Shown in pieces: positions 1 through 4,699 of a DNA stretch of 8,692 nucleotides. The position numbers were made by a program, and so were the translations under genes. This DNA comes from CAUPWF01 sp964367905 (lineage in GTDB: Bacteria; Bacillota; Clostridia; Lachnospirales; Lachnospiraceae). Each line of letters starts with the position of its first letter. The stretch's first letter is position 1. The stretch spans positions 1 to 8,692 of the forward strand of contig CAYIZP010000073.1 of assembly GCA_964367905.1 (NCBI GenBank), read 5' to 3'. The notes beneath the pieces were generated by a model. The model saw nothing but the letters and a program-made list of their open reading frames with translations. It did no database searches and had not been told where the DNA came from.

Positions 1-159
1 CGACCACCTGTATTCTGGCAAATAACATATAGCATTAAAAAATCCACCCTCTACTGGTTTTTCTATATATACTTTAACATATTCGTTATCACCCTCTACT
101 ATATAATCTGAATGCACTATTTCAGTATTATCATCCAATTGCATAAATGGATACATCAT
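1..159 (-). CDS. 5' end of a small protein of unknown function (partial)
   Basis: Reading leftward from an ATG at 159, there are 53 uninterrupted codons to the window edge. The product begins MMYPFMQLDDNTEIVHSDYI and continues with an acidic, aromatic-rich stretch ending in LPEYRWS. The start is supported by AAGGAGG (168-174), which lies about eight bases upstream, and by a candidate promoter at 194-222. No signal peptide or membrane segment is visible. I do not recognise a named domain; the sequence resembles short cytoplasmic hypothetical proteins of Clostridia, which is an impression and not an assignment. The gene is divergent from azlC and need not share a function with it. Confidence 0.7.
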   Translation of the reverse strand, partial: MMYPFMQLDDNTEIVHSDYIVEGDNEYVKVYIEKPVEGGFFNAICYLPEYRWS

Positions 160-193
160 AATATTCGCCTCCTTACTTATCAATCTTAAATGT

Positions 194-222
194 ATCTTAA
201 CATTAATTCTTCATATTAGCAA
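194..222 (-). promoter_or_regulatory. candidate promoter of the leftward unknown gene
   Basis: On the minus strand, TTGCTA (222-217) and TAAGAT (199-194) are separated by 17 bases and lie about 35 bases upstream of the ATG at 159. Both hexamers depart from consensus at two positions. The site overlaps two inverted repeats (196-229), so it may be a regulated promoter. Confidence 0.4.
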
Positions 223-234
223 CGTTAAGAATTA
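196..234. repeat. overlapping inverted repeats in the divergent intergenic region
   Basis: CTTAAC (196-201) pairs with GTTAAG (224-229), and TAATTCTT (204-211) pairs with AAGAATTA (227-234). The repeats overlap the candidate leftward promoter. They could be an operator or a weak hairpin. The region is AT-rich, so chance is a real alternative. Confidence 0.3.
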
Positions 235-250
235 CATTTGATACCACTCA

Positions 251-276
251 AATTTCCAATTCAAATTATGGAAATT
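251..276. repeat. 8-bp inverted repeat upstream of the azlC promoter, possible operator
   Basis: AATTTCCA (251-258) and TGGAAATT (269-276) form a perfect inverted repeat with a 10-base spacer. It ends about 28 bases before the azlC -35 box, a position suited to an activator or repressor. In Bacillus subtilis azlCD is controlled by the Lrp-like AzlB. Nothing in the sequence shows that such a protein binds here. Confidence 0.3.
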
Positions 277-304
277 GGCGTAGACATTTTCACATGATTT
301 TAGA

Positions 305-333
305 TTGACAAAACATGTGTAAAACACTACAAT
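305..333 (+). promoter_or_regulatory. strong sigma-A-type promoter of azlCD
   Basis: TTGACA (305-310), a 17-base spacer and TACAAT (328-333) give a perfect -35 box and a -10 box with one mismatch to TATAAT. Transcription would start near 340, leaving a leader of only about 32 bases before azlC. That is too short for a T-box or other amino acid-sensing leader, so any regulation should act at initiation. Confidence 0.8.
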
Positions 334-371
334 AAGATTAAATTTTTATAGAAAGTTTGAGACACATTCAG

Positions 372-1076
372 ATGAAAACAAAAGCATTCAAAGCAGCACT
401 ACCGCTCACTCTCCCAATCTGTATTGGGTTTTTATTCATTGGCATATCCTATGGTTTCTTTATGAATAGCCTAGGATTTTCTTTTGTATACCCAATGCTG
501 ATGAGTCTGTTAATCTTTGCAGGATCCATGGAATTTTTAACCGCTAATCTCTTGATCGGCATATTTGATCCATTGCAAGCATTTTTCCTCACGTTGATGG
601 TCAACGCGAGGCATATCTTCTATGGTGTATCTATGTTGGAGAAATATAGGGGAACAGGATGGAAGAAATTTTATCTAATATTTGGAATGTGTGATGAGTC
701 CTTCTCGATAAACTGTTCCGTAGACCCACCAGAAGGAGTAGATAAGGGCTGGTTTATGTTCTTTGTTACCTTGTTGAATCATATTTATTGGGTTGTCGGT
801 GCAACACTCGGTGGGTTGCTGGGTTATGTTATTACCTTTAATACAAAGGGAATCGAATTCGTAATGACTGCCTTGTTCGTTGTCATATTCGTAGAACAAT
901 GGAGCAGTACCCCGAATCATCGCCCTGCCTTGATCGGAGTATTTGCCGCCTTTATTTGCTTGATGATATTTGGCGGACAGAATTTCATGCTACCTGCCAT
1001 GCTGGCCATCGTGATATGCTTTTTGATCACTCGACAATTAGAAAAACAAAAAGGAGAAGAGAAAAAATGTCAATAA
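372..1076 (+). CDS. azlC: AzlC, branched-chain amino acid exporter large subunit
   Basis: This 234-residue integral membrane protein belongs to the AzlC family, the large subunit of the two-component AzlCD exporter. The family exports branched-chain amino acids and gives resistance to 4-azaleucine. The early LPICIGFLFIGISYGFF segment and the central NARHIFYGVS motif are typical. Further hydrophobic stretches suggest five to seven membrane segments, and the lysine-rich tail (LEKQKGEEKK) is probably cytosolic. Length is normal for the family. The frame is also open from a TTG at 357. I prefer ATG 372 because MKTKAFKAA is the usual family beginning, but neither start has a good ribosome site. 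The last ten bases overlap azlD, indicating a translationally coupled operon. Confidence 0.9.
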   Translation: MKTKAFKAALPLTLPICIGFLFIGISYGFFMNSLGFSFVYPMLMSLLIFAGSMEFLTANLLIGIFDPLQAFFLTLMVNARHIFYGVSMLEKYRGTGWKKFYLIFGMCDESFSINCSVDPPEGVDKGWFMFFVTLLNHIYWVVGATLGGLLGYVITFNTKGIEFVMTALFVVIFVEQWSSTPNHRPALIGVFAAFICLMIFGGQNFMLPAMLAIVICFLITRQLEKQKGEEKKCQ

Positions 1077-1414
1077 CACAAGATATCATAATCATTTCCG
1101 TCGTAATGCTTGGGACTATGCTCACTCGTTTTCTTCCATTTATCCTCTTCCCCGCTACTAAGACACCACCTTCATATATCAAGTACATGAGTACAGTTCT
1201 GCCTTATGCCGCCATGGGACTTCTTCTCGTTTACTGTATAAAAGACGCCATATTCGTTCCGCCTTATGGCTGCTATGAGATTCTTTCTATTCTATTGGTT
1301 GCTCTCCTACACAAATGGAAGAAAAACATCTTCCTAAGCATCAGTGTAGGAACCATATTTTATATGGTTCTAGTGCAAAACACACCACTAGAATCACTTG
1401 GATTTCTTCTATAA
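1067..1414 (+). CDS. azlD: AzlD, branched-chain amino acid exporter small subunit
   Basis: This 115-residue membrane protein is the AzlD-family partner of AzlC. After a short N-terminus it shows about four hydrophobic segments, including SVVMLGTMLTRFLPFILF with the family's TRFLPF core, and it ends in a hydrophobic tail. Length is close to the usual 100-110 residues. ATG 1067 was chosen over the longer in-frame extension to 899 because an AAGGAG lies at 1051-1056 and the family sequence begins at MSITQ. The gene starts inside the end of azlC and shares its promoter. Its stop codon is one base from the end of the convergent oxidoreductase gene. Confidence 0.9.
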   Translation: MSITQDIIIISVVMLGTMLTRFLPFILFPATKTPPSYIKYMSTVLPYAAMGLLLVYCIKDAIFVPPYGCYEILSILLVALLHKWKKNIFLSISVGTIFYMVLVQNTPLESLGFLL

Positions 1415-1415
1415 T

Positions 1416-2501
1416 TTATTGAAACACGACACAATAGTTTCCTGTATCCGTTCTGCATTTTGAACAATGGATACAGAGGGCTTTTTTTCTATCACCGCTT
1501 TCCCATCGCCCAACTAGTTCTGGTTCCGCCAAAAGAGGGCGACAAATCCCAAAGAACTCTATCTCGCTGTTATTTAAAATTTCTTCCATCTTTGCAATGT
1601 CTTTGAACCCACCAACTGTCATCACTGGAATTTTAACATCTTCACCGATCACTTTTGCAAACTCAACAAAAAACCCTTCTTCCGAGATTGGATATCCATC
1701 AAATTCTTGTCCTACCATCGTTTTTGCCTTGCCATGTATATTTCCACTCAACTCAATCGCATCGACACCTAGACGTTCCAATTCCTTACAAATCAGTCTC
1801 GTCTCTTCGAATGATAATCCTCCATCTAGGAAATCCGTGGCAGTCAATTTCACCAAAATCGGATACTCGGCACCAACCTGCTCTCGCATCTTATGATAAA
1901 TTTCAACCAAGAATCGCATTCGGTTTTCTAAGCTTCCCCCATACTCATCATCCCTTCTATTATAGTATGGACTCAGAAATTGATTGATCAAATATGTGTG
2001 TGCAGCATGAATCTCCACCGCATCAAAACCCGACTCCTTACTACGTCTTGCCGCCTGGGCAAACGCCTCCTCAATGTATTCGATCTCCTCTAGTGTCATA
2101 GGCTTTCCCTGCACATTAGTTGTCACTTCCGGCACTTCGCTCGGTGCATATATCACACGCTCCCCTACTTGATATGTCGTCTTAGTTCCACCATAGGCAA
2201 CCTGCAATACAATCTTGGATCCGTCCGCGTGTACCATATCAGTTAACTCTTTATATTCTGAAACGAAGGTATCGTCATAGATTCCCATCATACCTGGGTT
2301 TGGTTTCTCTTCCTTCACTATATTAGCATATCCCGTGATGATAAGCCCTACCCGACCGGCTGCAATCTTTCGGTAGACCTCCTTCAAAGACTCTGTTAAA
2401 TGTCCCTCTTCTGTTGCTAGATTCTCCCATGTTGCACTTCGAACGATTCGATTAGGAATCCTTATCTGCCCTAATTCTGCCTCTTCAAATATTTTCTTCA
2501 T
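1416..2501 (-). CDS. Old Yellow Enzyme family NADH:flavin oxidoreductase (single domain)
   Basis: This 361-residue protein is an FMN-binding TIM-barrel oxidoreductase of the Old Yellow Enzyme family. The family reduces activated double bonds (enones, enoates, sometimes nitro compounds) with NAD(P)H; the substrate here cannot be inferred. Family signatures include IPNRIVRSAT near residue 15, the HAAH pair at 165-168 with Tyr170 as the usual proton donor, INQFLSPYYNRRDDEYGGS (172-190), VGGF (296-299) and RPLLAEP (321-327) for phosphate binding. The tail carries Cys343, 346, 349 and 357. These resemble the Fe-S cysteines of larger clostridial enoate reductases, but no FAD/NAD domain follows, so cluster binding is uncertain. 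The start is supported by AAAGGG about nine bases upstream. The gene may be cytosolic and read from the relic rpn-A promoter. Confidence 0.92.
   Translation of the reverse strand: MKKIFEEAELGQIRIPNRIVRSATWENLATEEGHLTESLKEVYRKIAAGRVGLIITGYANIVKEEKPNPGMMGIYDDTFVSEYKELTDMVHADGSKIVLQVAYGGTKTTYQVGERVIYAPSEVPEVTTNVQGKPMTLEEIEYIEEAFAQAARRSKESGFDAVEIHAAHTYLINQFLSPYYNRRDDEYGGSLENRMRFLVEIYHKMREQVGAEYPILVKLTATDFLDGGLSFEETRLICKELERLGVDAIELSGNIHGKAKTMVGQEFDGYPISEEGFFVEFAKVIGEDVKIPVMTVGGFKDIAKMEEILNNSEIEFFGICRPLLAEPELVGRWESGDRKKALCIHCSKCRTDTGNYCVVFQ
1442..1488 (+). terminator. candidate azlCD terminator inside the convergent gene
   Basis: On the plus strand, 1442-1452 pairs with 1466-1476 (CTGTATCC with GGATACAG, plus three inner pairs, one of them G-T). 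The loop is 13 bases. After five bases comes a run of seven T (1482-1488). The gap before the T run and the modest GC content make this imperfect. It is still the only intrinsic-terminator shape downstream of azlD, and it lies within the antisense 3' coding end of the flavin oxidoreductase. Confidence 0.45.
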
Positions 2502-2571
2502 TGTAATTCCCTTTCTGAAATCGCCTTCAAACCATTAATATACTTACTGCGTGACTTTCTGATCCATCGTA

Positions 2572-2717
2572 CTACGGCTTCTTCAGATAAGAACAGGCTT
2601 CTTTCTCCGTTAAATCCATCTGATCCACCAGATGTTGGATGATAACATCATCGGATTGTCCTATAGAATTTAAGATATTAATAATTCCTACAATACCCTC
2701 TTCTCTTCCTTGCTCTA
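2572..2717 (-). pseudogene. rpn-A relic: C-terminal scrap of an Rpn-family nuclease gene
   Basis: On the minus strand, 2717-2572 reads EQGREEGIVGIINILNSIGQ, then continues in frame and ends EKEACSYLKKP with TAG at 2574-2572. This is the C-terminal tail of the same family as the gene at 3401-4267. The whole nuclease domain is missing. The upstream sequence is the 166-bp promoter-leader shared with rpn-B. The two join at TCCTTGCTCTA (2707-2717, plus strand), an 11-bp sequence that rpn-B carries both near its start (4219-4229) and in its C-terminal repeats (3545-3555). A deletion across that repeat accounts for the structure and leaves the tail out of frame with the leader. No plausible start codon for a separate peptide was found, so it is probably inert. 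Confidence 0.8.
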
Positions 2718-2872
2718 CTATGGGGTTTCAAGCATGAAGTTGCTGAATGGTTCAAGTGATGGTACTGCTATATCTCACTTATCATTCTTAGAAAAATGAC
2801 ACCACATCTCGTGGTAAAGAATTGAACTTGTATGCTTATCTTCATGATAGCATAGTGTGTTTATCTTGACAA
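2707..2872 (-). repeat. rpn promoter-leader module, copy A (166 bp)
   Basis: This segment matches 4219-4384 at 159 of 166 positions with no gaps (my count of seven substitutions). In transcription order it contains the promoter, a short ACCAC/GTGGT hairpin (2801-2815) and an untranslated stretch ending at the rpn junction. Copy A drives only a relic. Its promoter points at the oxidoreductase gene, whose start is about 340 bases downstream. Confidence 0.85.
2844..2872 (-). promoter_or_regulatory. rpn-A promoter with extended -10
   Basis: On the minus strand, TTGTCA (2872-2867), 17 bases, and TATCAT (2849-2844) preceded by TGC form a good extended -10 promoter. The same arrangement is kept in copies B and C. 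With rpn-A destroyed, the next complete gene downstream is the flavin oxidoreductase. Confidence 0.7.
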
Positions 2873-2932
2873 TAGCAATTTCTAAAGGGTGGCTGGAGTC
2901 AATAAAAAATAAACACCACAACTGCCTCCCCT

Positions 2933-2969
2933 ACATATAAGATGATTAGGTTGTACCCCGATTATATGT
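2933..2969. repeat. 37-bp palindromic element A
   Basis: ACATATAA (2933-2940) and TTATATGT (2962-2969) are perfect inverted arms around a 21-base centre. This is the most diverged of three 37-bp elements with the same arms. It lies about 60 bases upstream of the rpn-A -35 box. Confidence 0.65.
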
Positions 2970-3006
2970 TATATTCTCTCATCTACAAGATGATATTCCT
3001 TGCTTT

Positions 3007-3043
3007 ACATATAAGCCCGTTCAATCTGGCACCTCTTATATGT
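3007..3043. repeat. 37-bp palindromic element B
   Basis: ACATATAAG (3007-3015) and CTTATATGT (3035-3043) are perfect 9-bp arms. The centre shares GTTCAATCT and GCACCT with element C. On the minus strand the hairpin has a five-base AGGTG bulge and then CCAG facing CGGG. Element B is 38 bases from A, and a further single arm lies at 3110-3118. Confidence 0.75.
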
Positions 3044-3109
3044 TTCTCGACTTTTCAGACTCATGTTTCCAAGTTTTATTACAAGTTAAATCGTCTATCG
3101 AATCAGGAG

Positions 3110-3118
3110 CTTATATGT
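3110..3118. repeat. solitary arm of the 37-bp palindrome
   Basis: CTTATATGT matches the right arm of elements B and C exactly, but no partner arm lies at the usual distance. It abuts the IS66 relic at 3121, so it may be half of a fourth element cut when the relic formed. Confidence 0.4.
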
Positions 3119-3120
3119 AT

Positions 3121-3237
3121 CACTTCTTTTGATTTGTTTCAATTATTCGAAAGTTCTAATCGTGCATCTTCTAAAAAAGCTTCTAAGTAGCTTCTCATGA
3201 ATTTGATCATAGATTGGTGTAAACCATTCTTGGCTAC
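3121..3237 (-). pseudogene. multiply deleted IS66-family transposase relic
   Basis: Read on the minus strand, this 117-bp stretch is three pieces of the IS66 transposase also present at the right of the window. Positions 3237-3187 match about 7760-7808 (GTAGCCAAGAATGGTTTACA and onward). Positions 3187-3140 match about 8255-8303 (encoding LEDxRLELSNN). Positions 3140-3121 match about 8554-8574 (GAAACAAATC and onward). All keep order and orientation, so two large internal deletions are the simplest explanation. It cannot encode a transposase. The small plus-strand open frame at 2942-3190 across it is an antisense artefact. Confidence 0.8.
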
Positions 3238-3251
3238 TTTATTTCGTTACT

Positions 3252-3282
3252 TTTTACGGGCACACTACGTGTTCCTGTAAAA
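3252..3282. repeat. strong hairpin 1 of a three-hairpin cluster
   Basis: Positions 3252-3265 pair with 3269-3282: TTTTACGGG against CCTGTAAAA, a single C/T mismatch, then ACAC against GTGT, with a three-base loop. That is 13 of 14 positions paired, including one G-T. No T run follows on either strand, so it is not a simple intrinsic terminator. Confidence 0.7.
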
Positions 3283-3288
3283 GGCAAC

Positions 3289-3333
3289 AAATCACGTCCA
3301 TTTAAAGTCGCCTTATGGCGAGGGGCGTGATTT
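3289..3333. repeat. strong hairpin 2 of the cluster (two-stem)
   Basis: An outer 11-bp stem (3289-3299 with 3323-3333, AAATCACG with CGTGATTT plus three inner pairs) encloses a second stem, TCGCC (3308-3312) with GGCGA (3317-3321), closed by TTAT. The two-stem fold with an asymmetric internal loop looks like a structured RNA or a DNA cruciform, not a terminator. Confidence 0.7.
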
Positions 3334-3353
3334 AGCATGATTTCCTATACTAG

Positions 3354-3386
3354 CCCATCACAAATCAGCGGAGTGATTAGTGTGGG
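3354..3386. repeat. hairpin 3 of the cluster, just downstream of rpn-B
   Basis: CCCA (3354-3357) pairs with TGGG (3383-3386), CAC (3359-3361) with GTG (3380-3382), and AATCA (3363-3367) with TGATT (3374-3378). There is one bulged T and one A/A mismatch, and a six-base loop. It lies 15 bases past the rpn-B stop codon and may protect the mRNA end. No T run follows it on the minus strand. Confidence 0.6.
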
Positions 3387-3400
3387 ACTGAAAAGGAACT

Positions 3401-3634
3401 TTATTTCTTCTTTGATAGCAACAGATATGACTTCGCTGCTTTCTCCGTTAACTCCATCTGATCCACCAAATGCTTGATGATATCATCATTGGATTGTCCA
3501 ATAGAATTCAAGATATTAATAATTCCTAGAATCCCTTCTTCTCGTCCTTGCTCTATTCCTTGCTCTATTCCTTGCTCTATTCCTTGACGAATTCCTCTCT
3601 CCATCACATCACAATCATGTGCATATAAAGACAT
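3401..3634 (-). CDS. possible nested C-terminal product of rpn-B (77 aa)
   Basis: Within rpn-B, codons for WRREYM supply GGAGG (3648-3644) nine bases before an in-frame ATG (3634-3632). Initiation there would give a 77-residue protein without the nuclease core: MSLYAHDCDVMERG, the EQGI repeats and the C-terminal helices. In E. coli rpn genes, short C-terminal products made from internal starts have been reported to block the full-length nuclease. Here the ribosome site and start are seen; expression and function are inferred. It could also be coincidence, because Trp-Arg-Arg codons readily spell GGAGG. Confidence 0.35.
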   Translation of the reverse strand: MSLYAHDCDVMERGIRQGIEQGIEQGIEQGREEGILGIINILNSIGQSNDDIIKHLVDQMELTEKAAKSYLLLSKKK

Positions 3635-4267
3635 ATATTCTCGCCTCCATTCTCTACTTTCTTTTATCTGTTTCACTTCTTCATTTATCTTCTCAACAAA
3701 CTCACTATCGATTGTCTGATCCTTGACGTATTGTAAAAATGCTCTCAATTCTTCGCTTACATCCTCTCCTGTGCTACTAGCATTGAGGAAGATTTTGGTT
3801 GCGTCATCTCCTAGTCGAATCTCCTTATCCTCTAGACAGATATGCTCAAAAGTATAAATACTTCTTCCCTGTCCAAATAAATCAAAGGGACAAATGAAGA
3901 TGATATAACTCTTACGTAAGCTACTGTAAGCCATTCCCTTGTTAATTAAGTTCAAATCTATCATTCCCTGATAATAGCGACTGCGCTTCGGTAGTTCTCT
4001 GGTGTCTGTAGCTTGCATCTCTAAATCATAGGCAATGGGTTCACTGTCTTCCACGTACACATCAAGTCGTACACTTTTGGCATCTAATGATAAATCCAGC
4101 TCCTTTTCCACGTCCTTATAGTCTAGCTTTCGAATCTTTACTCCTAGAATTGCCTCCAATAATTCCTTGCAGATCTCTTCATTCTTCATCAGGTGCTTAA
4201 ATTCTGACTTTTTCACACTCCTTGCTCTACTATGGGGTTTCAAGCATGAAGTTACTGAATGGTTCAA
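3401..4267 (-). CDS. Rpn-family PD-(D/E)XK nuclease / putative transposase (rpn-B)
   Basis: The open frame has 288 codons. From about residue 24 it matches the clostridial Rpn-like (PDDEXK_2 type) family, annotated as recombination-promoting nuclease or putative transposase. The catalytic core is visible: Asp69 in VRLDVYV, then Glu83 and Gln85 in DLEMQ, then LPKRSRYYQGMIDLN (92-106). WRREYM (207-212) is followed by EQGI repeats (228-241) and a C-terminal helical segment. The start is doubtful. The first codon is TTG 4267 inside the shared leader, and residues 1-17 look like translated leader. GTG 4216 follows AAGGAG by one base, and the usual LTI..DFMF opening is absent. Family members cut DNA and promote RecA-independent recombination in E. 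coli. An N-terminal lesion may have made this copy inactive. Confidence 0.8.
   Translation of the reverse strand: MNHSVTSCLKPHSRARSVKKSEFKHLMKNEEICKELLEAILGVKIRKLDYKDVEKELDLSLDAKSVRLDVYVEDSEPIAYDLEMQATDTRELPKRSRYYQGMIDLNLINKGMAYSSLRKSYIIFICPFDLFGQGRSIYTFEHICLEDKEIRLGDDATKIFLNASSTGEDVSEELRAFLQYVKDQTIDSEFVEKINEEVKQIKESREWRREYMSLYAHDCDVMERGIRQGIEQGIEQGIEQGREEGILGIINILNSIGQSNDDIIKHLVDQMELTEKAAKSYLLLSKKK
3545..3592 (-). repeat. 12-bp tandem repeats encoding Ile-Glu-Gln-Gly
   Basis: On the plus strand TCCTTGCTCTAT occurs three times in tandem (3545-3580), followed by a degenerate fourth unit (3581-3592). They encode the EQGI repeats of rpn-B. Such repeats change copy number by slippage and in frame. 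The same 11-bp core occurs at 4219-4229, which creates the deletion-prone arrangement apparently used in rpn-A. Confidence 0.85.
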
Positions 4268-4384
4268 GTGATGGTACTACTAAATCTCACTTATCATTCT
4301 TAGAAAAATGACACCACATGTCGTGGTAAAGAATTGAACTTGTATGCTTATCTTCATGATAGCATAGCGTGTCTATGTTGACAA
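4219..4384 (-). repeat. rpn promoter-leader module, copy B (166 bp)
   Basis: This is the counterpart of 2707-2872, with seven substitutions and no gaps. It includes the rpn-B promoter, an ACCAC/GTGGT hairpin (4313-4327) and untranslated leader, and overlaps the uncertain N-terminus of rpn-B. Identity is high for non-coding DNA, and appears higher than between the rpn-A and rpn-B tails, where the coding parts differ at many third positions. Confidence 0.85.
4356..4384 (-). promoter_or_regulatory. rpn-B promoter with extended -10
   Basis: On the minus strand, TTGTCA (4384-4379), 17 bases, and TATCAT (4361-4356) preceded by TGC. Transcription would begin near 4349, giving a leader of roughly 80 bases or more ahead of rpn-B, depending on the true start codon. 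Confidence 0.7.
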
Positions 4385-4455
4385 CTCAAAATTCAAAGGG
4401 GAAAAGCTTAAATAGAGGGACAAACAAGAAAATAAATACCACAACTACCTCCCTT

Positions 4456-4492
4456 ACATATAAGCTAGTTCAATCTAGCACCTCTTATATGT
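4456..4492. repeat. 37-bp palindromic element C
   Basis: ACATATAAG (4456-4464) and CTTATATGT (4484-4492) are perfect arms. On the minus strand the hairpin continues after an AGGTG bulge with CTAG pairing CTAG around ATTGAA. It lies 19 bases beyond the rpn-C stop codon and 71 bases upstream of the rpn-B -35 box, exactly between two cassettes. The preceding ACCACAACT.CCTCCC block is shared with element A. Confidence 0.75.
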
Positions 4493-4511
4493 AGCACAGA
4501 ACAAAATCGTA

Positions 4512-4607
4512 CTACAGTCTCTTCAGATATGAACAAGCCTCTTTCTCCTTCAAGTTCATCTGCTTCATCAAGTGCCCAATAATTTCTTCATCTGAAAGAT
4601 TCATAGA
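4512..4607 (-). pseudogene. rpn-C 3' fragment, cut off by the IS256-family element
   Basis: On the minus strand this reads from SMN through NLSDEEIIG to KEKEACSYLKRL and TAG (4514-4512). Twenty-nine codons follow the insertion point. It is in frame with the 5' part at 6218-7087: removing the element and one copy of the TCTATGAA duplication joins ILKSM directly to NLSDEE. The restored protein would have 315 residues. It has no promoter of its own. Confidence 0.88.
4600..4607. repeat. left 8-bp target-site duplication (TTCATAGA)
   Basis: TTCATAGA at 4600-4607 is repeated exactly at 6228-6235. Eight or nine bases is the usual duplication for IS256-family insertion, and the interrupted reading frame is restored when one copy is kept. 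Confidence 0.88.
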
Positions 4608-4657
4608 GGTAGTGTAAAATAATTTGTGTTTTTGGAAATAAATGGCTCTTTCTTGGA

Positions 4658-4683
4658 AAGAATTAGATTAATAACTAATTTTT
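4658..4683 (+). terminator. hairpin in the IS256 left leader, next to the transposase ribosome site
   Basis: AAGAATTAG (4658-4666) pairs with CTAATTTTT (4675-4683), including one G-T pair, around an eight-base loop. The 3' arm is itself T-rich and is followed by CAAGGAGGAGC. This weak structure could damp transcription or translation entering from outside the element, a known strategy in insertion sequences. Confidence 0.35.
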
Positions 4684-4699
4684 CAAGGAGGAGCTTTTT

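Noticed and set aside
340..371. T-box or other amino acid-responsive leader before azlC
   Set aside because: The promoter at 305-333 leaves only about 32 bases of leader, too short for such a structure.
899..1066. Longer AzlD start at 899
   Set aside because: The extension overlaps azlC in another frame and is not membrane-like; the ribosome site and family similarity favour 1067.
2707..2735. Leader peptide ATGCTTGAAACCCCATAG in the rpn leader
   Set aside because: It has only five codons, no ribosome site, and no attenuator-type codon bias.
2933..3118. CRISPR array suggested by repeated ACATATAAG units
   Set aside because: The units are palindromic, irregularly spaced and few, with no comparable spacers and no cas genes.
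2942..3190. Open frame of 82 codons on the plus strand
   Set aside because: It runs through two palindromes and antisense to the IS66 relic, has no ribosome site, and its composition reflects AT-rich DNA.
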